From positions 485,001 through 546,997 of the forward strand of contig CAJNDS010002218.1 in the NCBI GenBank assembly GCA_905221605.1: 61,997 nt of DNA, read 5' to 3'. The notes beneath the pieces are model-generated. The model saw nothing but the letters and a program-made list of their open reading frames with translations, was not told the DNA's origin and did no database searches. Source of the DNA: Symbiodinium natans. Taxonomy: Eukaryota; Sar; Dinophyceae; Suessiales; Symbiodiniaceae. Of this stretch, positions 1-13,000 are shown piece after piece; position 1 is the stretch's first letter, and the number at the start of each line of letters is the position of its first letter. The translations under genes and the position numbers were made by a program.

Positions 1-26
1 TCCCACACATCCGGACGACCTGACAG
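1..26 (+). CDS. Possible exon end (5' splice site GTAAGA)
   Basis: The window opens in unique sequence that ends in CAG followed by GTAAGACC, a good consensus 5' splice site. By position it could be an upstream exon of the ABCC gene, but the piece is too short to identify. Confidence 0.3.
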
Positions 27-344
27 GTAAGACCCGGTGGCAACTAGGATTTCTCCCTAAACCCCTAACCCTGAACCCTAGAACCCTAAACCCTAAACCC
101 CTGACATGTTGGCTGTCAAGAATTGGGGATGAAAAGCAGAGGGTTTCGGGTTTGGCGTTCATGGGTTGGGCCCCAAGCCCCAAACCTGGATCCGACAGGG
201 CTTCTTAGGCGTTTAGGGTTTAGGATTTCTGATATAGGGTTTAGGGTTTAGGGTTTCGGGTTTAGGGTAGGGTTTAGGGTTTAGGGCTAGGGTTTAGGGT
301 TTAGGGTTTAGATGGCAAGCCTTATTCGCCCCCTGCTCTGAGAG

Positions 345-402
345 GCGCCTGGAGGGCGTGTCCAGGTCTCCTGGCATGAGCCACTTCTCCGACTCTGTGA
401 AG
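345..402 (+). CDS. ABCC exon: TMD2 loop, SRSP...HFSDS motif
   Basis: AG|G at 343-345. Reads RLEGVSRSPGMSHFSDSVK, matching the conserved ABCC stretch 'SRSPIxxHFSETL'. It ends in phase 0 at GTGGGG (403). Confidence 0.85.
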
Positions 403-3400
403 GTGGGGAGAAAGCAGCTTGAGGGGTAATTAGGGTTGAGGATTTAGGGTTCAGGGTTTAGGGTTTAGGGTTCAGGGTTTAGGGTTTAGGGTTCAGGGTT
501 CAGGTTTTAGGGTTTTGAGGATGAAAGTAATCAGTGCTATTAGTATAGCACAGCATTAACGGACCATAATATTATTTGTTCAGGCCTGTTCCATACAATC
601 CAACTTGATAATGGAAATGTAAGGACGAAATGAGTGAACGAATGTCGGACGCATGATTTCCACATTAAACTTGGGCGGGTGTAGAGGGTATAGGATCCCG
701 AAGCCATAAAACCTGACTTGCTGAACCATAAGCCCTAAACCCTAACCGGTTAGGGTTGAGGTTAAGCTTTTTGAAGGCAAGGTCTTCACTGAAAGCGCGC
801 CCTCCAGAGTGCCGCCCTAAACCCCCAACACGCCTAAACCCTAAAGACCCTGAGCCTTCCCTCCCCAAGTACCTAAACCCTAAACTTCAAGCCCTAAACC
901 CTAAACCCTAAACCCTAAACCCTAAAACCCTATCTGGAGCCGAGCGTGCTTCAGCCTCCAGGGCGCGAGTACGATCCGGGCCTACGGCCACGAGGCCTTG
1001 GGTCGGGACGTGAAGACATTAGCAGGATTTAGGGTTTGGGGTTTAGGGTGTGGGGTTTAGGGTTGTGGTTTAGGGTTTGGGGTTTGGGGTATTTGGGGTT
1101 AGGGTTTCGGGTTTGGGGTTTGGGGTTTCAGGTTCAGGGCTTATAGGGCTTAGGGTTTGGGGCTGAGGGCTTAGGGCTTAGGGCTCAGCATCTCGTCACC
1201 TACGTAGTCCGGATGGGAAGCCGTGGAGTGCCGAAGAAGAAGAAGAAGAAGAAGAAGAAGAAGAAGAAGAAGAAGAAGAAGAAGAAGAAGAAGAAGAAGA
1301 AGAAGAAGAAGAAGAAGAAGAAGAAAGAAGAAGAAGAAGAAGAAGAAGAAGAAGAAGAAGAAGAAGAAGAAGAAGAAGAAGAAGAAGAAGAAGAAGAAGA
1401 AGAAGAAGAAGAAGAAGAAGAAGAAGAAGAAGAAGAAGAAGAAGAAGAAGAAGAAGAAGAAGAAGAAGAAGAAGAAGAAGAAGAAGAAGAAGAAGAAGAA
1501 GAAGAAGAAGAAGAAGAAGAAGAAGAAGAAGAAGAAGAAGAAGAAGAAGAAGAAGAAGAAGAAGAAGAAGAAGAAGAAGAAGAATAAGAAGAAGCGCGTG
1601 TTGCCGACGAGAGGCTTAAACTTGAATCCCCGAACCCGATGTCCAAACATCGAAGCCCCAAACCCTTAAACCCTTAAACGCTCAAACCCTTAAACCCTTA
1701 AACCCTCAAACCCTTAGACCCTTAGACCCTTAAACCCTTAAACCCTTAAACCCTTAAACCCTTAATCCCTTAAACCCTTAAACCCTTAAACCTCCTACAT
1801 CCCTTTGTCCCGTAAATACGAAGCCCCACCCAGCTTTCAATGCCCATTTCAAGGCCCGGTTCCTGCAGCAGAACATGGAGTTGCTGGGGCAGACCCAGAG
1901 GACCGAAGAGGAAGGTTTAGGGTTTGGGGTTCAGGGTTTGGGGTTTGGGTTTGGGGTTTAGGGTTTGAGGTTTGGTTTGGGGTTTAGGGTAGTTTGGGGT
2001 TTGGGGGTTTTTGGGATTATGATTAGGGTGAACAAGTTTCTAGGGCCAAGAGTAGGCCCTCGCTCTATTTTGTTTTCTGGTGGTGTTGTTGCAACAGCAG
2101 AGGGACCCTGGCCCCTACATCCTAAACGCCTAAACGCCTAAACCCTAAACCCTGAACCCTAAACCCTAAACCCTATACGAATGTGAGGGCTTAGCCCTAC
2201 ATGCCTCAACGCTATAGTCCTCAAAACCCTGCATGCTTGCGAGATGTTTGGAGGACGATCTACTGGTTCTGGGTGGCCCAAGCATGGGTCTCCACCTCGC
2301 AAGAGGCAGACTCAAGGGGACTTTTCAGGGTTTGAGGTTTAGGGTTTGGGGTTTAGGGTTTAGGGTTGGGGGTTTCGTGTTTAGGGTTTAGGGTTTAGGG
2401 TGTCTACAGGGCTTAGAGATCCGTGGGGTTCGGGGTTTGGGCTTTAGGTTTTAGATTTTGTGGGTTTGTGCGTATGAGGGGGGGCTGAGGGATTTAGGGT
2501 ATAGGGGTTAGGGTACAGGGTGTGCGCCGCAGGGTTCCTTGTTTTGAGGGTCCAAGGTTGAGAATGTCGGGTTAATTTAGGGTTTTTCGGCAACCGTAAA
2601 ACCTAAACCCTAAACCCTATTGAGATGAAGGGTTTCATGTCGCTTTCGGCGCCATGCTTCTGAGATGTGCTGTCGGCTGGCGGCGGAGCTTCCGCGCATG
2701 GAGCCTTTCTTTGCCCAGGGGTCCCATGAACCTCAGCCCGACCCTCCCCCCCTCCCTGCCGCCCACCCTAGACCCTAAACCTTAAACCCTGAACCCTAAA
2801 CCCTAAACCCTAAACTCTAAACTGTAAAACCCTAAACCCTAAGCCCTAAACCACCCCCACACGCCCCCCATGCCGTTGCAGGTGTTGGGGACTTTGGCGT
2901 TGGCGGTGATCGCTGGCGTGGTGGGCTGCCCGTCACGAGCTGCTAAAGGTTGAGGGTTTCGGGTTCAGGGTTTATGGGTGAGGTCGGTGGTGCTGTTCAG
3001 GGTTTAGGGTTTAGGGTTTGGGTTTAGGGTTCAGAGAGGGTCCTTAGAGGATTAAAGCACGTCATTTGTGTATTCACTTTCCTCCTCAGAGCTATGGCTC
3101 ATGTGTTTAAGCTAGTCAAACGACTCAAGCTGAACAAATCGACGGGGGAATTCTAATGGGTTTTCACAGGGAGGCTATTGTAATTAGGAGCCACATTGCA
3201 CCTACCCCAACAATTCCTTTCTTTGATATCGAGTTCAGCCGACGATACAGCACTCATAGCCAGGACACAAGAACAAATGGCCTCTAGTTGGCATATCAAG
3301 GCACGACCTTGGGGGCAGCCTCATAAAAGTCGGAGACATTACATTATGCAAATGATGCTCTGGAAAAAATGATGCTAAACCCTAAATCCTAAACCCTAAA

Positions 3401-6400
3401 CCCTAAATCCTAAACCCTAAACCCTAAACCCTAAACCCTAAACCCTAAACCCTAAACCCTAAACCCTAAACCCTTGGGAGGAATCTAAGCCCTAAACCCC
3501 AAGCCACAAAGAGCCTTGCACCCGAGGCTATCGCGCCTATGTGGGCTCCCTCAGCCCAGGCCAGGGTACGTCGGGTGGGTTTAGGGTTTAGGGTTTAGGG
3601 TTTAGGGTTTAGGGTTTACGGTTTAGGGTTTAGGGTTTAGGGTTTAGGGTTTAGGGCCTAGGGTTTAGGGTTTAGGGCTTAGGTTTTTTTGCGGGCTTGA
3701 GGTTTTCGGGCCCATCAGAGTTTAGGGGTTAGGGTTTTGGAGTTTAGGGTTTGGTTTAGGATAACCCCCAAACCCCCAAAAATTCCCACAATCCCCCCAA
3801 GACCAGCTCCCCAGTCCTTTGCAATTCCGCGCCCATTTTGTTTCGAGGACTGGCCGGACTGGCGTTGTCCTATGCCATGAGCATGCCGCGGGACCGTGGC
3901 GCAACCCCCAAAACCCCCAAAACCCTTAAACGCCCTAATCCCCGAGTCTCCCAATCCCCAAATCCCCAAACGGTGTTGCAGGGGTTCTAAGTGTTTTTTT
4001 TTGTGGTTTTTCTAGGTGTTTGTAGGACTTTGAGTTTTGCAGGGGTTTCTAGAGGTTTTTTGGGGGTTTAGAGGGTTTCGTTTACGGGGTTTCGAGGAAA
4101 ATAATACGTTTCTGCAGGACGCAGGGCCTCCCAGGTGTGTTGTTTTTGGCTTTAGGGCTTCTGCGGTTTTTCTAGGCCCAGGAGAGTTTTGGGGCTTGGG
4201 GCTCAGAGTTTTGGATGGTTGTTGGCCTTGACCCCGGACCCTGCCCTAAGCCCGAAACCCTTGGGAGGACTGTTCACGGTTTCAGCGCCTTGGGTGCCCT
4301 GCAAGTCTTCACAAAAGGGTTTTCGGGTATAGTTTATCGGGTTTAGGGTTTGGGTTTTATTGTAGGGCTTATAGGCTGTAGGTTTAGGGTTTAGGTTTTG
4401 GAATTAGGGTTATAGGATTTCGGGTTCAGGGCTTAGCGTTTACCTTAACCTTTATCTTTTTTCAAAGCCCTAAAGTCTCTAAACCCATAAACCCCTAAGC
4501 CGCTACTGAAATGCTAGAACTTAGACCCTAAACCCTAAACCCTCAACCCTTAACCCTTAACCCTTAACCCTTAACACCCCAATCCCACTTTCGCCGCAGG
4601 ACCTGATGTACCTCTCCCGCCGTTGGGCCAGCATGGAGGTGGAGTTTGTGTCAATCGATGCTTGGATATGGGGATTGTCATGCTGGGTTCAGGGTTTAGG
4701 CTTCCGTAAACCCTAAACCCTAAACTCTAAACCCTAAACCTGGTTTTGGGATCAGGTGGACTGTAGGCACTGTAGGCTTGGGGTTTAGAGGTCTCGAAGC
4801 TTTCAATTCTCATAGTCGAGGACACTTTGGGTGGTGGTGGCCCTAACCCTTAACACCATAAACCCCAAATGCCCCCATACACGCCCACACATCAGAAGCC
4901 CCAAACCCTAAACCCTGCACGCGAATCCCAAAAACCCGAAGCCCACCTCAACACCAAACCCACTGGACCGAAAACCCTATCAACACAAATTCCAAACCTA
5001 TGAGCTGTTCGCACCAACCCTGGACACTGCAAAGCCTATGAGCCCTAAGCCCTAAGCCCCGAAAGAAAACAAGCCTCAGAAGCTCTAATCACCAGTGGCA
5101 GCCTTGAAAATCTAAAGTTTGTGGTGAAGCCCAATCAATGAATTGAAAGGCCCTCAACCCTCAACCCTGCACCCTAAACCCCAAAAAAACTTTCGTTGGT
5201 GTCGTCAAACCTAAACCCTAAACCCAGCAGTCTGGATTGGCTCTTCGATCTCCATGGCCTATGCTGCTTGCTCATCCACCCGGCCGAAAAGTGGGAGTGC
5301 TCGAAAAAAGGGCAGCATTTCGTTCGTCTTTAAACTCAAGTCTATGTTTATTTTGGTGTGCCTGAGGCACGACCGAAAAGTGGGAAGATGTCAGGTTTTA
5401 GTGGGAAAATGTCAGGTTTTAGTGGGAAAATGTCAGGTTTTAGTGGGAAAGTATCAGGTTGTAGTGGGGAAAGGGTGGGAAATGTTAGGTTGAGGCCACA
5501 AAATGTGAGGATGTAGTTATCAATGAAAGGGTGGGAAAAGGTCAGGCTGCAGTGGGAAAATGTCAGGCTGTAGTGCTCCGAACACTGCTTGCCCAGGTTT
5601 GCACACCCGATGTCCGATTTGTGAAAGCACCCTCAGTGTGATTTGTGCGACGAGAAACTGCCTTCACTGATGGCGATTATGTGTTTTTTCAGATGATGCA
5701 TTTGTCAGGTTTCGTTGGGCTTTTGTCAGGTTTTGTTGCGTGTTTTTTTGTCAGGTTTTGTTGCATTTTTGTCAGGTTTTGGTGGGGTTATGTTTGTACA
5801 TACAAACACTTGAAGAGACCCCAAACAAAGAGTACATGGACGCAAATCCCTGACAACACCTCATCCCTCCATTTTTCTTGGTAATTTTCTTAGATTGCCC
5901 CTTCTCGGATTCGAAAGGCAGGTTGTACCTCTAACCCCTACACCCTAAACACTAAACCCTAAACCCTAAATCCTAAGCCCTGAACCCCTAAACCCTTCCT
6001 GAAGGTAGGGTTGAGGGTCCACATCTCAAGGAGCGGATCATGGAGTACGCGCGGTTGCGGACGGAGGAGGAGGCGCGGTCTGCGTAGACTAAAAGCCCCT
6101 GAAGCCCCTAAACCCCTAAACCCTTCATAAAGGGCTTTCGGGAATTCTTTAGAGGTGTCTTTTCTCACAGTGAAGCTTCAGGTCTTCGGAACTTCAGGTT
6201 CGGGACCTAAACCCTGAGTCCTGAACCCTGAACCCTGAACCCTAAACCCTAAACCCTACACCCTAAACCCTAAACCCTAACTGGGTGGCCCTCGGGTTCA
6301 TTTACCCTTTCTTTGGGTTATGGGGGTTCCCTTGCAAAGTAGCCCACCCGAAAAGGGTGCCCTGATGATGATCTAGTGATTGGGCTACCAAGCTAAAGAG

Positions 6401-9400
6401 CCCCAAAACGTACTCCCAAAACCCACGTGCTGTGGACTTGCGAGGTCTTCTAGGTGCTGAGGGTTTAGGGTTTTGGGTGGGTTTTCGGGGGCGTTTGAGG
6501 CAAACCCTAAGCAATGGACCCAAACTGAAGGGCCCCAAAGCCCTACAAAGTCCTCGGGCGCCTCTTTCCCCCCCGACAGGCCGCCCCTTCCCTGGGCGCG
6601 TCCGGCTGCGAGTCGTCCTCTGCTGCGGTTTTCGCGCAGGCCCCGAAACCCTAGACCCGAAACCCTAAACCCCAAAGCCTAAACCCCAAACCCCAAACCC
6701 TAAACCCTAAACCCTAAACCCCAAACCCTAACCCTAAACCCCAAAAACCTAAACCCTGAACCGCATGGGGTTTGGGGTTTAGGGCTCATAGGGTTTAGGG
6801 TTTGGGGTTTGAGGTTTGGGGTTTCATGGGCTTAGGGTTTGGGGTGCTGAATCAGTCCGGGTATCGACGGCTTCAGTTCTGTTTTTTTTTTTTTTTTNNN
6901 NNNNNNNNNNNNNNNNNNNNNNNNNNNNNNNNNNNNNNNNNNNNNNNNNNNNNNNNNNNNNNNNNNNNNNNNNNNNNNNNNNNNNNNNNNNNNNNNNTCC
7001 CAATGGAGATAACGTCATTGCCACACCACTCTATTTACATGCACTTTGCAGTTTAGTCGATCCCGTATACCCCTAACTCCCTAAACTTCAAAACCCTAAG
7101 CCCCTAATCCCCTAAACCCGAAACCCCCAAACCCCTAAACCCTGAGCCCTAAACCCTAAACCCTAAACCCTAAACCCTTCTGAGCCAGGCCAAGATGTTC
7201 ACAGCGTCTCCTTGCCAGCGCTGCGGTCCACTGTGAGGGTGCTCTTGCAGGAGGGGGACCCTAGGGTTAAGGGGCTTAGGGTTTAGGGTTTAGGGTTTAG
7301 GGTTTAGGGTTTAGGGTTTAGGGGTGTAAGGGTTTAGGGTTTAGGGGGTTAGGGTTCAGGGTGTCGGGTTTAGGGTTTAGGGTTTAGGGGGAGGTTTGTG
7401 TTCGAGGGCTTTGGGGAGCGGCTTTCATGTTGTAGGTGTGTTTACGTTTTTTTGCACAGAGGGGATGGATTTTAGTTGATGTTGCGAGGTTCTACTGGGC
7501 CCTTATCCCCAAACCCAAACCCAAACCCCTAACCCCTAACCCCAAAACCCTAAACCCTAAACCCTAAACCCTAAACCCTGAACCCCTATATAACCCCTAA
7601 ACCCTAAACCTTTCGTTCAACAGCAGCCCGGGGTCTGTTGCAGGTGCCCGCAGGGTGGGTAGGGGGTGGGGAGGGAGGCTGAGTGGCATGGGCTGATCCG
7701 CGTGGCTCGGGTTTCAGGGGTTTAGGGTTTAGGGGTTCAGGGTAATTTTCTGCATCCCACCTGACCCAAAATATCCAGCAATGATTGACAACAGGATCCG
7801 ATCTTCTTCGCTGGCACCATCAGCCTCTCGAAGCATTCTCAAGGGAGAGGGGGGGAGGGGGGGCGGAGGGCTGAGTGAGGTGGCCCAGTTTCACTAGTTT
7901 TTTTTTGGAATCTTTTCCAGAGGGCTTTATAAGGAACTTCCCAACAATCCTAAACTCCAAAACCCTAAGACCCTAAAACCCTAAAAACCCGAAACTCTAC
8001 AACCCTAAAACCCGAAAGACCCAAGACCCTAACACCCTAAAGCCCTAAAGCGCGGCCCTAAACCCTAAACCCTAAACCCTTTTTACTTCTAGGCTACTGT
8101 TCGGTCCAGAGGTTGTCAGGCTGGGGAGGGGGTTTCTATAGGCTCACCACTGAGGATCCTAGAAGGGGAACGAAATCTTGGGAGCGGGGGGGTGGGGTGC
8201 AAGACCCTAAACCCCAAACCCTAAACCCCAAACCCTAAACCCCAAACCCTAAACCCTAAACCCCTAAACCCTAAACCCCTAAACCCTAAGCCCTAATCAG
8301 TTTCGGTGGTCCGATTCAGACCCCCAACCTCCTAGGCCAAACTGAACCTTAAGCCCCAAGTATCCTTCTTGGTGGCCAGGCGTAGGAGTTGCGGACACCT
8401 GAAGTGACAGTCGCACTTAAAGGGACCCTGTAAACGGAACCCTACACCCACCACCCTCACTCACCCTAAACCCGAAACCCGAAACCCTAAACCCTAAACC
8501 CTAAACCCTAAACCCTAAACCCTAAACCCTAAACCCTCAACCCTAAACCCTAAACCCTAAACCCTAAACCCTAAACCCTAAACCACCCAGCGCCAGAGGA
8601 TCCAATCTGCTCTCCCAACCTCCCAGAGCTTCAGCGGATGGCGTGCAGGCCTCCCGCGAATTTGGTTAACGGTTTGGGGTTTAGGGTTTAGGGTTTAGGG
8701 TTTAGGGTTTAGGGGTTTAGGGTTGAGGGTTTGTTTGTTTGTCTGTGTGTGGGTTTCGGGGGTGTATTTAGGGCTTCGGGAGTTTGGCGTTTAGGGTTTA
8801 GGGATTTCAGCGTCTAGGCGGAGTTTATGTTTTTTTTGTATATCTTGGCGGGTTCATAGGCGGGGCTCCAGCTTTCTCGGTAAGGTCCGGGGTGAATTGT
8901 AGACCTTAAACCCTACCCGAAACCCTAAGCCCTAAACCCTACTTTGTCGGCATATGGGCTTGTGCAGGGAGGAGAGGATGGGCATCTTCAGGTTAGGTCT
9001 GTCTGATTTCAGGGTTTGAGAGGTTTACGGTTTAGAGTTTAGGGGCTAGGGTTGCTGGGCTTGAGAGGCTCAGGGTTTAGAGCTTAATCCCAAATCTCTT
9101 CTTGCAAGAATGAAGCTTGCGACAGCTTCTGAGCTCTACACTGCTCGTTCTGTGCACACTGGACGTCATGAGCCGTACTTTGGCCAGGGTTGTTTGTGCT
9201 AACCCCGAAACCCAAACCCTAAACCCTAAACCCTAAACCCTAAACCCTAAACCCGAAACCCCAAACCCCAAACCCCAAACCCCAAACCCTAAACCCTAAA
9301 CCCTAAGAGCATGCCACGAGTGAGCTCTGAGGCTTCACATGTGCGTTCCGAACTCCGCGTGGCCCGAAAACCCTAAACATTAAAACCCTCAAACCTAAAC

Positions 9401-9952
9401 CATAAACCCCTACGCCCCTGAGCCCCAAAACCCCAAACCTCTAACCCTGAACTCTAGACCCTAACCCCCAAAGCCCCGAAGCCGCTACACCCCCAATCCC
9501 CAAAACCCCAAACTCAACACCTCAAAGAGCACTTGCCAGGCCAGCCCTCTTGCTGAAGAGGAGGCGTGCGCATGGGGGTCTTTGCCTACTGCAGGGGTCG
9601 GAATAAGTACAGGTAGTCTTCCCTTAAAGGTTTAGGGTTTAGGGTTTAGGGTTGAGGGTCCCTACATATTTGTACTACAACCCCCAAAACCCTGTTCCAA
9701 TTGTTCAGGCCCCTCGATTTCTGGCGACTTGCCCCCCCCTTAAGGATCCTCCCGCCCCTGGGAAGCGGTGGTCGAAGAGCCACTCAAGGGTTTAGGGTTT
9801 AGGGTTTAGGGTTTGGGGTTTGGGGTTTAGGGTTTGGGGTTTGGGGTTTAGGGTTTACGGTCTAGAGGTTAGGGCCAAAGCTCAGAAGCCCCGAGCTGCC
9901 AACGCCTGGAGCTCTCTCGAGCTCTCTCGAGCTCTCTCCCTCCTTCTCTCTC

Positions 9953-10000
<48 letters not shown>

Positions 10001-13000
10001 AGCACCACGGCTCCAGCTGATACAGTGTGTAGTAAACTCTCCCATGGTGCGTACATGCCGGCGAGTCTGGTCCCTTCTTCTTTTGACATGGTCCTGGCAA
10101 TGCACACCAACAAGCCACCGACGGCCCCATATTCTGGGAGCCGAAGCAACACTCCCTTTGCGGACGAGATGGTGGAGGCGGCTAACAAACAGGAGCAGCA
10201 GGGGCACGATTGATGCTCAGGAAGCTGAATTGGTCTTCATGCCATGGACTGACTCCGCATTGAGGAAAGAACGCTTCTCTTGGGCTGGAGTTTGGGGTTT
10301 GCAGCTCCCTCAGCCCAGTACTTCGGGGGCAGTCATGAGGGTTACACTGCTTCAAAAGGGAAGCCACGCGGCCCCCTCGGGGAGCCGGAGCAGCGCAGAA
10401 CAGGTATGCATGCAGCTTCCCCTAAGAGAAGCCTCTCTCAAGCCCTCCGTGTGTCAGGACTTGGCCCGGGTGGAGTGCCGCCGGATACTCGACTTCGTTC
10501 GGCCGGGCTCCCGGCGGCTACAGCACACCGGAAAGGCAGACTGTGCATGGTTCTTCTTCTTGTGTGCTGGTCTTCAGCGTCCTGCAGGGAGCAGTGAGAC
10601 TGGCTGCGGCTCTCGCCGAGGGCAATGGGGATTGATGTGTATACATGCAGAGGCAGGTCTCAAGTTCACGCTTTTTCACCCGCCCTCACGGCCCGGCAGA
10701 CCCCAGTTGAGCAACGCAGACAGACACTTCCGTCTAACTGTGCAGCCCCTAATTTGCAGACCCACGGCCCCTTTGGGATGCCGCCATGGCACAAGCGTAA
10801 AGGACACCGAGCGAGGGTGAGGCCCGACGGAACCAGGCGCAGAACACAGGGAGAACTAGAGGCAAGAGCTGAGAGGCAGGAACAAAGAGCAGCGGTGACC
10901 CCTCCTCCTCCTCTCGCTCATGCTTCAAGAAGAAGGCCTCCTTCTCCACCGCCGCCCAGCAGGAAGTGTGCCAGAGCAGACCCAGAGGCCGTAGAGGTTG
11001 TAGAGGTTGTTGACGTGGAGGACGTTGAAGAGGATCCTCTGAAGGTTCCCGATCTCCACCCACCGCCAAGTGGTGGCCAAGGTCACGAGCTGCGGCGCGC
11101 CGACAGGGTACCGGGCCCCTCGTCGAGAGACAGTCGGTCACGGCCCTCTTCGTCTTCGTCCGGGATGGCTCCCTTGGCGACAAGATGTCCTCGGGAGGCG
11201 CCGCGAACTCCGGTTTATGGCGAGCGTCGGCGCCGTATCAGTGGGATACTTATAGTTGCATCCTGCGCCACGACGCCGTCCGTCTCCGCGTCCCCATCCT
11301 GGGTGACGGCACCTGTGATCTGCGCACGCTGGTCCAGGTAAGGGACTTGCGCCAGCTCGGCGTTACCGAAGGTGAAGTTCTTTATGTGGTCGACACCGAC
11401 AGGAAGGGCAGGTTTGAAGAGATCCAGTACCCCTCTGGACCCCGAATAAGAGCAGTGCAGGGCCACAATCGACAAGTCCAGGCCAGGCTGGATGATACCC
11501 GTATGTATGAGACTCTGACGGCTCGCTCAGTGGTGGGTCTCACTGCCTTTCACGGGACACGCCGTGATCGGCTGGCGGAGATCATGAACAGCGGTCTCCA
11601 GGCAGGCGGCCCCCGCGGGGACCGGGCCCACATCCACATGGCCACGAGCATGGATGGGGTTAGAGCAGACTCGGAGGTGGTGCTGGTCATGAACCCCGAA
11701 ATTCTCCTGGCAGCCGGCCTCACGCTCTTCCGTTCACGCAATGGCTACCTGCTGACGCCAGATGCTATCGCCTGAGCATATCCAGCGCGTCATCCGCTGC
11801 AAAAGCATCCAGCAAGGGACACATGCGCCAACCAGTGCATGCAGTGACACCTCATCTTGTCTGTCAGTGCAGCTTTACTCATTTGCTGCCCAGGCTGCTT
11901 CCTGCTCTCGGCGCCCGTCTGGGTACCGTCATAGGTCGTGGGCTCGGCACGGAGCAAACGGCAGGCTATACCTGAGTGGGGTGTGGAAGTTCGGATACGT
12001 GCCAGCTCCTTTCCGTTGGAGGTGGCATCGACTCACCAGGGCCAGGGTGAGGTGCGCCCTCCCGTCTGTGCAGGGCTTGCAAGTTAGACTGCTAGGTAGT
12101 TGCGGAGCAGCCGTTTCATGCCTGCATGCCCGCCGACTTGCGCAGATGGACCAAGATAGAGGTAACTACTGGAGGCCCCACGGGGGACCCCGAAACCGCT
12201 ATTCGGAGGATGGGACTCGGCGCCGCTCGGCGGGGGAGCTGGCCAAGCGGGCGACCAGAGCTGCTGAGAAGGCGGCCCCCACTCAGGGGACCGCTGCAGC
12301 CGAGCCCGCTGCAGTAGCTGCAGCGTCTTCAACTGTAACTGTGCCGCCGGCTACGCAGCAGCGGGTGGAGGCATCTTCTGGCAAGCAAGCCCCAGTGGTA
12401 TCTGCCATGTCTGCCAACGCACCAGCTTTTTACCCCAAGATGACGCAAGCGGCCCCTTTCCTGGGAGCCGGAGTTCAGACTTCCCAGCAGGTGCCTCCGA
12501 TGGCTCCGTCACCTGTGCAACAGTCTGGGCATGGTGCCAAAGCTGCCATCACGTGCTGCCCCACTCACACAGCCGACCAGGGCGCTTCAAACGCGCAGGC
12601 TTCGGTGTCTTCCACGCCCACACCTTTGCCAGGACCCCCCCAACAGCCTCTCACCAAGGATGTCTCTGGAGGCGCCACAGAACAGCAACATTCCACTGCG
12701 TCCCCCCAGAGGGTCGACGGATGGGCCCAGGCGACGCCGTCCAGGGTTGACTGCTCGACGCAGACGGTGCCGCCGCCGCCCCCGCCGCCGCCAAAAAGAC
12801 ACAGGTCAGTGCCGGCGCCAGTCCTGATACCCGCGGTTGCTTTTACAGCCACAGAATCCGAATGTGTTCGAATCTGGGGTATCTTCGACTCTGTCAGAGA
12901 GATTTCCCATCGTCTTAAAGCTGCCGGGCATGCTGAGCGGTATCGGGCCTTCTTGGCCAAAGGCAACTACCGCAAGTACCACTCAGCCTTTCACAACTCT

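Larger units (their letters stand above)
1..9900. repeat. Interspersed telomere-type arrays, 5' part
   Basis: Between the small exons this stretch is mostly telomere-type repeat. C-rich (CCCTAAA) blocks lie near 56-105, 870-925, 2120-2175, 2770-2850, 3374-3475, 4525-4570, 5940-6000, 6205-6285, 6655-6755, 7080-7175, 7505-7610, 7945-8080, 8205-8300, 8460-8585 and 9205-9308. An 8-mer CCCTTAAA version lies at 1664-1795. G-rich (TTTAGGG) blocks lie near 205-312, 436-515, 1025-1190, 1915-2000, 2335-2400, 2955-3030, 3578-3690, 6775-6840, 7262-7390, 8672-8735 and 9785-9865. Orientation alternates many times, so this is not a chromosome end. The unique DNA between blocks at 530-700, 3040-3360, 4750-5200, 8100-8200 and 9310-9780 shows nothing I can identify. 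Confidence 0.95.

Noticed and set aside
1171-1669. Long ORFs on both strands (poly-E/K, poly-S/F/L)
   Set aside because: They are translations of the GAA microsatellite.
10044-10820. 258-codon ORF at the LINE 5' end
   Set aside because: No protein-like pattern, overlaps ORF1 in another frame, rich in W/C/R as expected of untranslated GC-rich DNA.
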